Shown: piece after piece, positions 36,501 through 44,086 of the stretch
Layout: every line of letters begins with the position of its first letter
Position numbering within the stretch: position 1 is the stretch's first letter
DNA from: Sinorhizobium numidicum
GTDB lineage: Bacteria > Pseudomonadota > Alphaproteobacteria > Rhizobiales > Rhizobiaceae
Direction: 5' to 3'
Assembly: GCF_029892045.1 (NCBI RefSeq)
Contig: NZ_CP120369.1
Span: 310,001 to 374,000, forward strand
DNA length: 64,000 nucleotides
Notes under the pieces: model-generated
What the model was told of the DNA's origin: nothing
The model's input: the letters and a program-made list of their open reading frames with translations, nothing else
The model's database searches: none
Made by a program: the position numbers and the translations under genes

Positions 36501-37569
36501 CCTCCGGTGTGAAGTTGAAAACCGCCTGCGCGAGCGGATCCCGACCAGGTACACGGGGTAGCTTAAGTCTCTCTAACAGCAGGGGAAGAGGAAAATGCTG
36601 GTGCCTGTGCGCGCAACGTGTCAGGTGACGGACCTGCCGTAGATGATCGGTAAAAATGGGATTTCCGGAAAGGTCCTGCCGTAAAGCGCCCATGGCAACA
36701 AAGTAGCCGAAAGTCCCGAAAAAATCTTCTGTCGGCCGACCGAGGCGTGGCATGTAAAGAGTGATGACGTCCTGGTCACTATAGCGATGCAGCAGGACGT
36801 AATAGGCAGCGAGTAGGACCGTAGCGAGGTTCACTTTTTCTTTATGCGCGAGTTGCTCCAATCGCGCGACCAAGGACATATTCAGATCCTTGGAGAAAAC
36901 TGATCCGGTGTGCGCCGCGAGCGCAGCTCGCGGTCTGTCGGTGGGAAGGGCGAGGTCGGGCTCGTGATCGACAAACTGGCCGCGCCAGTAGGCCCACATT
37001 CGTTCTCCGTCGTCGCCGACAAGGTGGTTTTCCTGCCAAGCCACAAAGTCCTCGTAGGAAGCCGCCGCAGCCAGCCTCGGCATCTCCGTCTTGCCGCAGC
37101 ACGCCTGATAGAGACTGCCGAATTCCTGTAGAAAAGTGCGGATACTGTAAGCGTCGGAAATGACGTGATGGAAATTGAGGAGGAGGATCTCTTCCGTGGC
37201 ACTGCGGATGAACAAGTGCGCGCGAAATACCGGTCCCTGTTCGAGATCGAAAGGGACGCGAGCTTCCGCAGCAATAGATTGATAGAACTCGGCTTCGTTG
37301 AAACTCTGCAGCGGAACGACTTGCAAGTTCAAGGTGGCTGTCTCGTGGATGCGCTGAACGACGCGCCCGTCTTCCTGGTGAAAGGTTGTGCGCAGCATTC
37401 CGTGGCGATCAATCAGAAGTTGAAGCGAGCGGCGCAAAGCAGTAAGGTCGAACGTTGCCTTTATGCGTAGCTCGACCGGCAGGTTGTATTCGCTGCCGGC
37501 CGGTCTTTTTTGATGATCCAGCCAAAGGCCCATCTGACCGTGCGACAGCGGACGGGTAACGTACTCCAT
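30520..37569 (-). CDS. Hybrid NRPS-PKS megasynthase, C-A-PCP-KS-AT-ACP-TE
   Basis: This 2349-residue multienzyme would add one amino acid and one ketide unit and then release the product. The condensation domain (about 1-440) has HHVISDA at 134-140, with Ala in place of the usual Gly. The adenylation domain (about 460-950) has YTSGSMGKPKG, FDASVFDF with the alpha-amino-binding Asp, and YRTGD. The carrier serine is Ser1012 (GGDSL). The ketosynthase has Cys1249 in TACSTSL and His1385 and His1425. The acyltransferase has FSGQG, GHSIGE (Ser1696) and ASHAVHS, which resembles malonyl-CoA types. A second carrier has Ser2026 (GGDSL). The thioesterase (about 2085-2349) has GHSMGG (Ser2156) and GDHYTM. 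There is no ketoreductase. By eye the A-domain pocket code is D-A-F-G-K-G-S-V-Y-K, which matches no code I know. I start at ATG 37569, with GGAG seven bases before it, rather than 37602. It should act after the TE-A-PCP-KS-AT-ACP protein. Confidence 0.95.
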   Translation of the reverse strand: MEYVTRPLSHGQMGLWLDHQKRPAGSEYNLPVELRIKATFDLTALRRSLQLLIDRHGMLRTTFHQEDGRVVQRIHETATLNLQVVPLQSFNEAEFYQSIAAEARVPFDLEQGPVFRAHLFIRSATEEILLLNFHHVISDAYSIRTFLQEFGSLYQACCGKTEMPRLAAAASYEDFVAWQENHLVGDDGERMWAYWRGQFVDHEPDLALPTDRPRAALAAHTGSVFSKDLNMSLVARLEQLAHKEKVNLATVLLAAYYVLLHRYSDQDVITLYMPRLGRPTEDFFGTFGYFVAMGALRQDLSGNPIFTDHLRQVRHLTRCAHRHQHFPLPLLLERLKLPRVPGRDPLAQAVFNFTPEAISSLGFRRYDVDLSGLPAQIRFCETEIWIDLDFRILAGEESLRLDVVYNAELWDASTIEQLARHYCVLLEAIAHAPTRRIGDYRLLTPEEERKILKDWNETSEPFPSDTCLHNLIEAQAATYPDNIAVSCPSEALSYAALEQKANRIAHHLISKGVRPGHVVGVLVERSCDLIASFVGVLKAGAAYLPLDPRLPAQRLRFIVQDAGAAAVITKTELAEQAFGKDESCLNLEDVNRCALVLLDRDEREISLHDVTPPHCPAGPPDLAYVIYTSGSMGKPKGVMVEHRSACNMAEDLRRTYQLGPDSRVLQFASCGFDASVFDFMLALSSGGQLCLAPPAASLPGAELAEFMRRERITAAGLTPTAWASLPSADLPDLTTIKSGGEPLPSSLIERWGENRRIFNSYGPTETTVYCIRTEVKADGKKPPIGRPAINTKAYILDRYGAPVPIGAAGELYISGVGIARGYLNRDELTCELFRPNPFDDEPHSRLYRTGDQARYRSDGSIEFLGRKDEQVKIRGMRVELAEIEQCLMEHKNVKACCVTLKDYPNENRKLTAYVVGRGESPENADDLRAFLRGLLPSHMIPSQFVFLAQMPTNHSGKVDRRALPNPRGNSRPNAPVLPSIRLQKELADIWKDVLMLDSVGAEENFFEIGGDSLAIVQVQALIHARLGVNYKILDLFQHPTIRTLALHLANISAASHTAQDSKNPIALAANTNEPDHDRNAVAIIGMAGRFPGAEDVDQFWNNLVKGTESIKDLDEQTLRNAGVDPDTFNKQNYVRREGVISGVDLFDAAFFGISPKEAMWMDPQQRILLETAYQALDHAGYGSRDGDCRVGVFAGVGANHYMAGSEGGQNLLDSEKLQVHILNGRDFTATRIAYKLNLTGPCLSVQTACSTSLVAVHLACQSLRSNDCDMALAGGASISLPHGKGYLHQQGHILSPDGHCRAFDAKAQGTVRGSGAAVVVLKRMSDACKDGDYIWAVIKGTAVNNDGAAKVGFTAPSADGQAAAILAALDDADVSADTVSYVEAHGTGTYLGDPIEVSGLTKAFRSHTGRKQFCALGSVKPNIGHLDTAAGATGLIKVATMLDKGIIPPSLHFDEPNPNIDFQDSPVFVNRTCTAWHKGHAPRRGGVSSFGIGGTNAHVVLEEAPGRTGDEGDSKLHVFPVSAASRSALTEILRQLAAFMRRSDIQHKAANIAYTLQKGRAALRYRTSFVGSDLAQLAEQVDQASLHESASREVSTSEHPIVFMFSGQGGQQVGMGREIYEQEPVFRSAIDECATWIKEFAHIDFRSLLYGECKSDGELAPELETVIQTVVLATQYAMAKLFMSWGIFPAAVIGHSIGEYAAAHTAGIISLPDAIRLTLIRGRLSSRLPAGGIVAVGLSPEELQPHWNANLSLAAINGPRQCVVSGAAPEIAAFHARLAAKSITSKRIHASHAVHSALLDPILPEFRVHAKQFALHAPQIPFMSTVTGDWLEADAPPADYWVRNLRETVQFHLAFDRLVQSGHDLFIEMGPGAALTSHSRRLKSNGSPRSLVAFSALPGRDHGQGDHARLLQTLANLWTCGVCIDWSALHYHHPLQRMPLPPYPFDRKRYWLPTAAANKHKGKKKSNRSDTEDVAQAGAEEARSSIGGDISAEAALEHKIAAVYREILGSSEITPTDSFFDLGGDSLSALSVINCIEELTGEKVAVSLLLKHQTPRALAIALSTTDRSAAYSTLVPIQTGGLRPPLFCPHPFGGHVLHYTPLAKALGPEQPLYGLQARGLHGEASPHLSISEMAREYLHAIKSVQQRGPYQLVGHSMGGSIAWEMACQLRDAGEEIAILGLLDAKALHTQEERADRQALLGNVPIPDWLSERVVVLSMLFPALAKHWKKLKLIDRERQVAALLDFGTQAGNIKEMSETQLNYILTVAEANRIALHEYTPRPNDCRSVLFTAKKGLRISNNQHNGDLGWKQFARGRLEIQSVPGDHYTMVAPPNVSILATKLDKYLIPNN

Positions 37570-37889
37570 TGCTTTCTCCAGCGACTTTGTTGTGCGGAGC
37601 ACCTTACGCGCCTTTTTCTGGAAGTGGCTTGAACGTTCTGAGAATTATCGCTACACGCGCATGACGCCTCAGAGTTCTGACGTAAATTTCCCTTCCGAAT
37701 TAGAGATGCAGATGAATGTACGCATTGAGTTATGAAACGCAGAACCGAAACATGTTAAAGAGCTTGAAGCCGCTTTCCAATTCTTTAAAGCTAGTTCATG
37801 TTTCTTTCCAAATCAGAAGCTGTTGCCCGTGTACAAGTGCTCTATCCGACGTCGTCGCAGCTTTGGCCTGGTTGGAATAGACATAGCTT
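37570..37889. other. Upstream region of the C-A-PCP-KS-AT-ACP-TE gene
   Basis: About 320 bp with the likely promoter of the synthase gene. I find no nif-type or lux-box-like site. Confidence 0.4.
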
Positions 37890-38056
37890 TTGCAAATTAT
37901 CGCGCCGCGCGAGTTCCTGCTGCGCTTGATCGCAGCGGTTCCGGTTGGCCGCATGCTGGTCGGCAGCCTGTTCGACCCAGGCTTCACCCTCGACAACTAC
38001 ATCCGCATGTTCATCGAACCGCTTTATCTCAAGGTTCTGCTGCGTACGCTCTGGAG
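37890..38056 (+). pseudogene. ABC transporter permease (PotB-like), N-terminal fragment
   Basis: The + strand reads LIAAVPVGRMLVGSLFDPGF and YIRMFIEPLYLKVLLRTLW, the first membrane segment and periplasmic loop of polyamine-type (PotB) permeases. The frame then leaves the family at about 38056. The missing remainder appears at 40938-41320, after about 2.9 kb of mobile and plasmid DNA. Confidence 0.7.
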
Positions 38057-38091
38057 TAAGAATCCGGCAAAAACCGCAGCCTGAAGGACTT

Positions 38092-38622
38092 TCAGATTTT
38101 TCGGCATGATTTGCGGGTCCACTTTGCTGGCACATCATCGACGGCTTTGTTGAGCTCGGCGAAGTTGCCGGCCCTCTCGGGATCGTAATCCTCGCTGCCC
38201 CACCACTTGACGAGCTCGGCGTGCCGCCCGTGGGTGGGATCGGCGAGAGCCTCGCGGAACTCCTGATAGCCCCATGGCCCGCTGATGTCCTCGGGAGGGC
38301 AGCGTCCGGTTGCTTCGAGGAGCATTGGCTCTGCAAGGCCGATGACGGGGAAGGTGCGCTCGATGTTGATACTGTGCGTCCAGCCGTCGCCAAAGTCGTA
38401 AAGGTACTTGAACGATTTCGCGGCGATGTCTTCGATTGCCGCCAGCAGCGAGATCTTGCGCGCATCGAGCGGGCCATCTCCCCAGTCCTGGTCAGCCGGA
38501 CCAAAGCCGACGTCGCGGATGCGGAATTCGTAAAGGTGGCTGTTGCTCCAGCCCATCGCCGCCTGCAGCACCTCATGAAGGCGAGGGAGCTTGATGCGGA
38601 ACGGCACCACAACGCGCCGCAT
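38092..38622 (-). CDS. Plasmid pRiA4b ORF-3 family protein, N-terminus replaced
   Basis: The sequence from RRVVVPFRIKLPRLHEVLQAAMGWSNSHLYEF to GPWGYQEFREALADPTHGRH is typical of the pRiA4b ORF-3 family, whose function is unknown and which is frequent on rhizobial plasmids beside IS elements. The usual first 15-20 residues are missing: the open frame upstream of 38622 comes from the adjoining IS110-type relic. The tail (RAGNFAELNKAVDDVPAKW) is near normal. It may be translated as a fusion or be dead. Confidence 0.7.
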   Translation of the reverse strand: MRRVVVPFRIKLPRLHEVLQAAMGWSNSHLYEFRIRDVGFGPADQDWGDGPLDARKISLLAAIEDIAAKSFKYLYDFGDGWTHSINIERTFPVIGLAEPMLLEATGRCPPEDISGPWGYQEFREALADPTHGRHAELVKWWGSEDYDPERAGNFAELNKAVDDVPAKWTRKSCRKI

Positions 38623-39330
38623 CACCGTGAAGAGCGGTCGCGCCAACCACCAACGTGCTTCGTAGCATTTCATCGCCGGCACGGGTAATCACATCAAGCC
38701 TGACCTTGCCCGCAGTCGAGTGATCCTTCGGTGTCAGCCCTATCCAGGCGGCAAAATCTTGACCTGACTTGAACATCCGCGGATCTGGGGTCTTCATCAT
38801 CAAGAACGATGCGCCGACCGGTCCAACACCCGGGATTTCCGCAAGGCGCCTGCTGCATTCATCCGAGCGATGCAACGCTAATCAATTTTTCCTCGAGGAC
38901 TTTGGTTTCGGTAAGTAGGTCTCGATACTCAACGCCATGCATGGCAAAAAGCTCACGGGCCGATTCAGGTAGAGATTGGTCGGCCGCTATGCGCTCCAGC
39001 AACGGCTCGATCCGGCACATGCCAGTGGCCGCGACGATGCCAAATTCCATGGCAAAACGGCGAATGGCATTGGCGAGCTGCGTCCGATTACGGATTAATC
39101 TCTCTCGTACACCGACCAGCATCAAGGCAGCCTGCTGGTCGGCGGTTTTCACGGGCACGAAGCGCATCGTCGGGCGGCTCATCGCCTCGCACAAAGCTTC
39201 AGCATCCGCAGCATCATTCTTGCCGCGCTGACATAGGCTTTGCCCGCTGCGGCGCGATTGATTTCACTTCATGGCCGAAGGTGCTCAACAATCTCGCCCA
39301 ATGATGAGAGCCACCGCAGGCTTCGAGTGC
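38623..39330 (-). pseudogene. IS1111-type IS110-family transposase, degenerate
   Basis: Three pieces in different frames cover most of a transposase. An N-terminal piece gives TTIALEACGGSHHWAR. A middle piece gives EAMSRPTMRFVPVKTADQQAAL (near 39190). A C-terminal piece gives LAEIPGVGPVGASF, FAAWIGLTPKDHSTAGKVRL and GDEMLRSTLVVGA (near 38750). Several frameshifts make it inactive. Confidence 0.65.
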
Positions 39331-39399
39331 GATGGTGGTCGGTGGCGCTTTCTCGAAGAATTTCACCATCTCCCTACGCTACAGCTTCTTGCGAAGGGG

Positions 39400-39806
39400 G
39401 GTTATCGTCCCCTTCAGCCCAAGCAGCAGACGATCGTTGACGAGCCGCGGATCATAGGCGCCATCCGGATCAATGACCAAAGTGCCGGCCAGAGCGCAGA
39501 TCGATCAGATGGTGCCAGTCCCGTCCCTTGCGGGCCAGGCTGATGCCTTGATGCAATAGACCGCGCCGACATTGCCGGAACAAACCAGCGCGACGAGCCG
39601 TTCCGCTCGATGCAGCCTGAACCGGAGCGTCCGAGGTCGTCATCGATCACTATCACCGATGCAAAGCCCGCCGTTGCGGCGGCTCCCGCCAAATCATACT
39701 GCCGGCGCTGGCTTTCGAGATTGCCGGTCACCTGCGCCATGGTCGACTGACGGACATACACCACCGCGGCGCGGCCGAGATGATCAGGCGTGATCCTGGT
39801 GCTCAT
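39400..39806 (-). pseudogene. Serine recombinase, N-terminal fragment
   Basis: The start MSTRITPDHLGRAAVVYVRQST has the catalytic serine (RQST) of large serine recombinases, followed by LESQRRQYDLAG and IDDDLGRSGSG. Past about 39660 frame changes follow, but pieces such as CIEASR and LVNDRLLLGLKG remain in other frames. Only the first third of a normal protein is present. Confidence 0.65.
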
Positions 39807-40230
39807 CCACGCCTCCCGTCTTTGTCGCCCCGCCTAATGCCAGAGCCTCCAGCAGAAGATCCGCCAAGGCTTCCACCAGCCCTTTCGTGTTCCTGACTGC
39901 CGGTGCGTGGCATTTTTTGCGCTCCAACTCGAGAACGAGTTCAGCGCGCTCCTGATACCGCCTGCTTCGCATCACCCTTCTCCTTCTTCCTCGAAGGACG
40001 GGATTTTGCGCCTGGCACCTGAGTCGCACCGAACGGTGCCAAAACAGTCGCGAACTCGTTAAGGCCTCGAGGCTGATCTGCGGTAGCCCAAGTGTCATAC
40101 CGCCGCAGTAGCTCTCGTCGAACATCCAGTTTGGCCACTCGCGGGAAAGATCAGGCCGATCATCGGTGTAGATGCATGTCAAACTCTTGCCACGTCGGAA
40201 GGGCGAGACCTGCACGATGCACCCGAACAT
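39784..40230 (-). pseudogene. Small recombinase-associated reading frames, degenerate
   Basis: Upstream of the serine recombinase start are pieces of one or two small proteins. One ends RAELVLELERKKCHAPAVRNTKGLVEALADLLLEAL and overlaps the recombinase start. The other begins FRRGKSLTCIYTDDRPD and ends with a basic tail. Similar small frames precede recombinases in rhizobial elements, but I cannot name the family with confidence. Frame changes suggest decay. Confidence 0.35.
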
Positions 40231-40319
40231 TGGGTGCTAAGGACAAGCGATCCTCGAAAAACGAAAACCGTATGCAGAATGTCCGTAGTTGGCCGGTACG
40301 ACCGCGAAAGAGGAAGACG

Positions 40320-40445
40320 TCGCCCCGTAAACGGATCGCGGCCGAGGCTCTCCTGCACTAGCAGCGCCAGACCCTGCATGCCCTTGCGCATGTCGCAGTG
40401 ACCGCTCGCGATCCACACCCGCACCCCGGAACTGATCGGGATCAT
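40320..40445 (-). pseudogene. IS66-family TnpB N-terminal fragment
   Basis: MIPISSGVRVWIASGHCDMRKGMQGLALLVQESLGRDPFTG is the standard TnpB start. The frame is lost after about 42 residues. It overlaps the tnpA stop by four bases. Confidence 0.65.
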
Positions 40446-40762
40446 TTGAGCTCATGATCGCGGCCGCCAGCTCGCACGGCGCTGCTGAGCCAATTCTCAC
40501 CTTCAACGCCCTTCGGGAACTCCACCGCCATGGGCAGTTCGACCGCATCACTGCTGACAGGGTCAGCAAGCTTGGCTGGGACAAAGGCGGGCTCGGCCTC
40601 CTGGACCAAAGCTTGCCGCCGCCAGGTGTAGATCAGGCCAATCGAAACCTCGAAACGGCGTGCGACTGCGGAAACCACCGCGCCTGGCGCGAAAGCCTCC
40701 GCCAGTATCTGCGCGCGATCTTCCAACGACCATCGCCGACGCCGCTCTGGTCCCGTCAGCAA
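40442..40762 (-). CDS. IS66-family accessory protein TnpA
   Basis: This 106-residue protein has RRRRWSLEDRAQILAEAFAPGAVVSAVARRFEVS, a helix-turn-helix region, and LIYTWRRQAL, typical of IS66 TnpA. The C-terminal part (VSSDAVELPMAVEFPKGVEGEN) is less conserved, as usual. It is followed by the broken tnpB; no tnpC remains here. Confidence 0.7.
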   Translation of the reverse strand: MLTGPERRRRWSLEDRAQILAEAFAPGAVVSAVARRFEVSIGLIYTWRRQALVQEAEPAFVPAKLADPVSSDAVELPMAVEFPKGVEGENWLSSAVRAGGRDHELK

Positions 40763-40937
40763 AACTGCATGTCCAATGAATTGCTCAATGCGCTCTTTAA
40801 TCCACTCTTAAGAGCGCAGACCCACGGGATAAGCGGAACTTCGCAAGGCGGTCCCCGCCGGAGGGATACGCTCCGGATCATATTTGTGACGACGGTCGGC
40901 GCCTCCTGCTGGGATAATCCGATTGCCTTGGCCATGG

Positions 40938-41320
40938 CGCGGGCGAAGCAAGCTCAGCCTCTGGATTGCAGCCTGCGTCCTGATCCCGCTATGGACCTCG
41001 GTTCTTGTGCGCTCCTGTGCCTGGATCATTCTGTTGCAGCGCAGGGGCGTCCTCAACGACATCCCCGTTGGAACCGGCATCATCGAAGAAGCGATGAAGA
41101 TGATCTATACCGAAGGCGCCGTTGATCGTAGCCATGACACATGTGCTGCTGCCGTTCATGGTACTGCCGACCTGCGGCGTTTCCGTCCCTCGTGCTCGGC
41201 AAACTCGCCGCAGGCGCTATTATTCGACCCATCCTATTCTTCCTGGTTCTGCCCACGCTGATCGACATACCAATCTCCACAATGTCATCCTTGAAAGGAT
41301 CACCGTCAGGCTTGACGCGG
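40938..41320 (+). pseudogene. ABC transporter permease (PotB-like), C-terminal fragment
   Basis: The + strand reads KLSLWIAACVLIPLWTSVLVRSCAWIILLQRRGVLND, then EEAMKMIYTEGAV, and in another frame AMTHVLLPFMVLP. This continues the PotB-like permease whose first part is at 37890-38056 (RTLW). A frameshift near 41125 also breaks this part. Such permeases import polyamines or related cations. Confidence 0.7.
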
Positions 41321-41335
41321 CCGCCGTAACTCCGG

Positions 41336-41984
41336 GTGAGGTCCCCCGGGACCGTCTGTTCGGCAGTGCCCCCTACATCAGTTGTCGCCCTCGGGCTGAC
41401 GTTGAAACGGTGCGGTGAATATTTCAGCGATCCCAACTGGATCGCGGCGACGCTCTTCAGTCTGCGTATCACTTTCTTCACCACCACTTCAGCGACGATC
41501 ATCGGAACTCTCGCTGCCGTCGCCCTCGTCCAAGGCGACCTCCCGGGAAAAAAGCTGATTTTCGGTTTGGCCCTCAGGCCCCTGATCCTTCCCCACATCA
41601 TCATCGCGATCGCGCTCTATCTGTTCTTCGCGCCGCTTCTTCTTCGGCTTTCTGTTGGTGCATACCATGCTGGTCATTCCCTATGTGGTCATTACCGTCT
41701 CGGCATCGCCGCAGCGCTTCGACCCCATTTTCGAAATGGCCGCTCTCAATTGTGGCGCCAGCCGCGGCCGTGCCTTCTTCGAAATTGTCCTGCCGCAAAT
41801 AACCCCTGGCGTCGTCACCGGTACGGTCTTCGCCTTCGTCTTGTCGTTTGATGAGGCAACGCTGGCTTTCTTGATCTCAGGTACCGAGTGCAAGACGATA
41901 ACCAGGAAGCTGGACATCGACTTCAACCTTACACCCTTCATCGCGGTCGTCTCCACCACATCGTCGCCATCTCGATCCAGCTGA
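41336..41984 (+). pseudogene. ABC transporter permease (PotC-like), frameshifted
   Basis: One frame gives SDPNWIAATLFSLRITFFTTTSATIIGTLAA and ILPHIIIAIALYLFFAPLLL. After a shift near 41645 a second gives HTMLVIPYVVITVSASPQRF, LNCGASRGRAFFEIVLPQITPGVVTG (EAA-type loop) and FVLSFDEATLAFLISG. Together they make the second permease of a polyamine-type ABC transporter. It is dead by frameshift. Confidence 0.7.
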
Positions 41985-42152
41985 TGGGTTGCGATGCGCC
42001 TTGCGCAGAACAGGACGCATAGCTAACCTGTTCCGCGACGAATTTCCCTGCGGATTTATATCGGACCGAGGCTGCGGAGTCGGCGGGCGTAGTGAATGGT
42101 GACATCGTCCAGCGGAGATTTTGTTGCAGATAGGTCTGACACGGGGCCAATC

Positions 42153-42410
42153 ACGCGACAAGGATGCGCAACTGCTCGCCCAGGGTTGGATTCGGATTGA
42201 AGGCGAAACTCGCCTGTTGCTTACGCATCATGTGAACCATTTCGATGCCGTTTAATCGCGGCAGATGCTGGTGATTTGAAGCCGAGCATTGACCGGACGC
42301 GGCGCGTGATGCGCCGATGGTCCTGCTCGATCCGGTTATTCAGGTATTTACTCTTGCGGATCCGGATCGGCTTCAGCCGACGCCGGGAACGACCTACAAG
42401 CGATTTGTGA
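42153..42410 (-). pseudogene. IS6-family transposase C-terminal fragment
   Basis: The - strand reads KYLNNRIEQDHRRITRRVRSMLGFKS, then in another frame IEMVHMMRKQQASFAFNPNPTLGEQLRILVA-stop. Both are standard IS6 C-terminal blocks. It has cut into the M20 amidohydrolase gene at about 42410. Confidence 0.7.
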
Positions 42411-42412
42411 TG

Positions 42413-42652
42413 TCACGGGAGACGATAGCCTCGTAGGAGATCGGCGACACGAGCAGCGGTGTGGACCACGTCAAAGAGAAGCTCCGGATGACGGTGGAAC
42501 TGCTGCCGCCATGCCGTCGCTTCCTCTATGAGGTCTTTGCCCAGCGTCATACCGCCAATCCCGTAGTGCGTCTCAAGAGCAGGTCTCGCGCTTGTGTTGG
42601 ATCCGGCCTGTTCCGGTTCACTCAAATCAGAAGAGATTCGAACACGACTCAT
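42413..42652 (-). pseudogene. M20-family amidohydrolase, N-terminal fragment
   Basis: EEATAWRQQFHRHPELLFDVVHTAARVADLLRGY is the typical start of hippurate-hydrolase/amidohydrolase (M20D) proteins. The ATG overlaps the TGA of the aminotransferase gene by sharing ATGA, so the two were translationally coupled. The gene is cut after about 70 residues by an IS6 fragment. Confidence 0.65.
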
Positions 42653-44022
42653 CGAATCTCACCTTCAAAGATACGGAATGTCTCTGTGAGCAGGTCCGTG
42701 AACAGCTCAATTTCTTGTTCGGTGATGATGAGCGGAGGAGCTGCCATGAACCATTCACCGAACTTCCCCCCCGCGGCGCGCCGCCCGTAGATGTGCAGGC
42801 CCAGATCGCGGGCGATCGCTGAAACGCGATAGGACGCTTGGCTAGAGGCAGGAAAGACTTCCTTGCTGGCTTTGTCCCTGACAATCTCTACCGCATTCAG
42901 CAATCCCATGCCCCGCACGTCTCCAATGGTCTCGGTGCGATCCTTCAGCGCGTTTAGCCGTTGCCGTAGGAGGACTCCCATCCGCTCCGCATTCTTCATC
43001 AAATCTTGATTCACCAACTCCGTGAGGACCGCGACTCCAATCGCTGATGAAAGGGGATTGCCGGAGTATGTGTGTCCGTGCAGGAAGCCGCCGGATTCAA
43101 CAACCTTGTCGACGATCCAGTTAGGTGCGATCATCGCGCCAAGTGGCGTGTAACCTGCGCTCAGTCCCTTGGCGCAGGCAACGAGGTCCGGAAGCGCATC
43201 GGGCCAGTGATGGGCAGCCAAGAAGGTGCCCGTTCGGCCTGCGCCGCACATCACCTCATCGAAGATCAATAGAACACCGTAGCGATTGCAGATCTCCCGG
43301 ACCTTTTTATAGTAATGATCCGGAGCCACCAGGGCACCGGTTGCGACGCCACCGACCGGCTCCATGATGAAGGCCAAGACAGTGTCCTCACCTTCCGCAA
43401 GAATTAGTCGCTCAAGTTCGTTGGCGCAGTAGTCAGCATAGGAGTCGACGTCGAAACCCTCAGGGAGGCGGTAGCTCAACGGCGCAGGGACCTTTGGCAT
43501 TATCCGCATTATCGGCCCAAACATCTCGTCGCGGTCAGGATCCCCCGTAACCGCTGCCGCGCCCATCGTGGAACCATGATAGCCTGGCATTCGCGCAAGA
43601 ATTTTCGACCGCTTTGGTTGGCCCGAAACGACCGCGTATTGGCGCGCGAGCTTGAGAGTAGCCTCGATGGCCTCGGAGCCGCCCGAAACCAGAAAAGTCT
43701 GATCGAAGCCTGGCCCCGCGAGATCCGCTATCATCTTGCAAAGCTTTTCGGTCGACTCGCTGGTGAAAGCTGTGCGGACCACATAGCTGAAGCGGCTGGC
43801 CTGCTCCAGCATTGCATCACGCACACGCTCGTTCCCGTGGCCGATATTCGCGGCAACCGCGCCCGAAGAACCGTCGAGATAGCGCTTGCCTTCCGTATCC
43901 CAGAAGAAAATACCTTTGGCGTGGGTAATCATCGGCGTTTTGCTAACGCCGCGACCGGCGTAGAAGGCGCCTCCCGAAGATTCCTTCTGAGCGGGCTTGG
44001 GCTGGGTGCTTTGAATTGACAT
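42649..44022 (-). CDS. Class III pyridoxal-phosphate aminotransferase
   Basis: This 457-residue enzyme belongs to the omega-amino-acid/4-aminobutyrate transaminase class. It transfers an amino group that is often not in the alpha position. It has VSGGSEAIEATLKLARQY, the cofactor aspartate in LLIFDEVMCGAGRTG (Asp255), the lysine in ACAKGLSAGYTPLGA (Lys285) and HGHTYSGNPLSSA. The length is normal and no defect is visible. It lies 64 bp downstream of the MmgE/PrpD gene on the same strand and overlaps a broken amidohydrolase gene, so it was part of a three-gene operon. With the neighbouring polyamine-type permease relics this suggests amine or beta-amino acid catabolism. Supply of an unusual amino acid to the NRPS-PKS line is an alternative. 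Confidence 0.9.
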   Translation of the reverse strand: MSIQSTQPKPAQKESSGGAFYAGRGVSKTPMITHAKGIFFWDTEGKRYLDGSSGAVAANIGHGNERVRDAMLEQASRFSYVVRTAFTSESTEKLCKMIADLAGPGFDQTFLVSGGSEAIEATLKLARQYAVVSGQPKRSKILARMPGYHGSTMGAAAVTGDPDRDEMFGPIMRIMPKVPAPLSYRLPEGFDVDSYADYCANELERLILAEGEDTVLAFIMEPVGGVATGALVAPDHYYKKVREICNRYGVLLIFDEVMCGAGRTGTFLAAHHWPDALPDLVACAKGLSAGYTPLGAMIAPNWIVDKVVESGGFLHGHTYSGNPLSSAIGVAVLTELVNQDLMKNAERMGVLLRQRLNALKDRTETIGDVRGMGLLNAVEIVRDKASKEVFPASSQASYRVSAIARDLGLHIYGRRAAGGKFGEWFMAAPPLIITEQEIELFTDLLTETFRIFEGEIR

Positions 44023-44086
44023 TTTTACCTGATCCTAATGTGTTGGACTAGTTTTCGAAGTGGGGGTACGTCGCTCATGCAGGCCA

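Noticed and set aside
40009..40025. TGGCACC-TGAG-TCGCA with GG-N10-GC spacing
   Set aside because: It lies inside decayed recombinase-associated DNA, has a poor -12 box and no upstream activator site.
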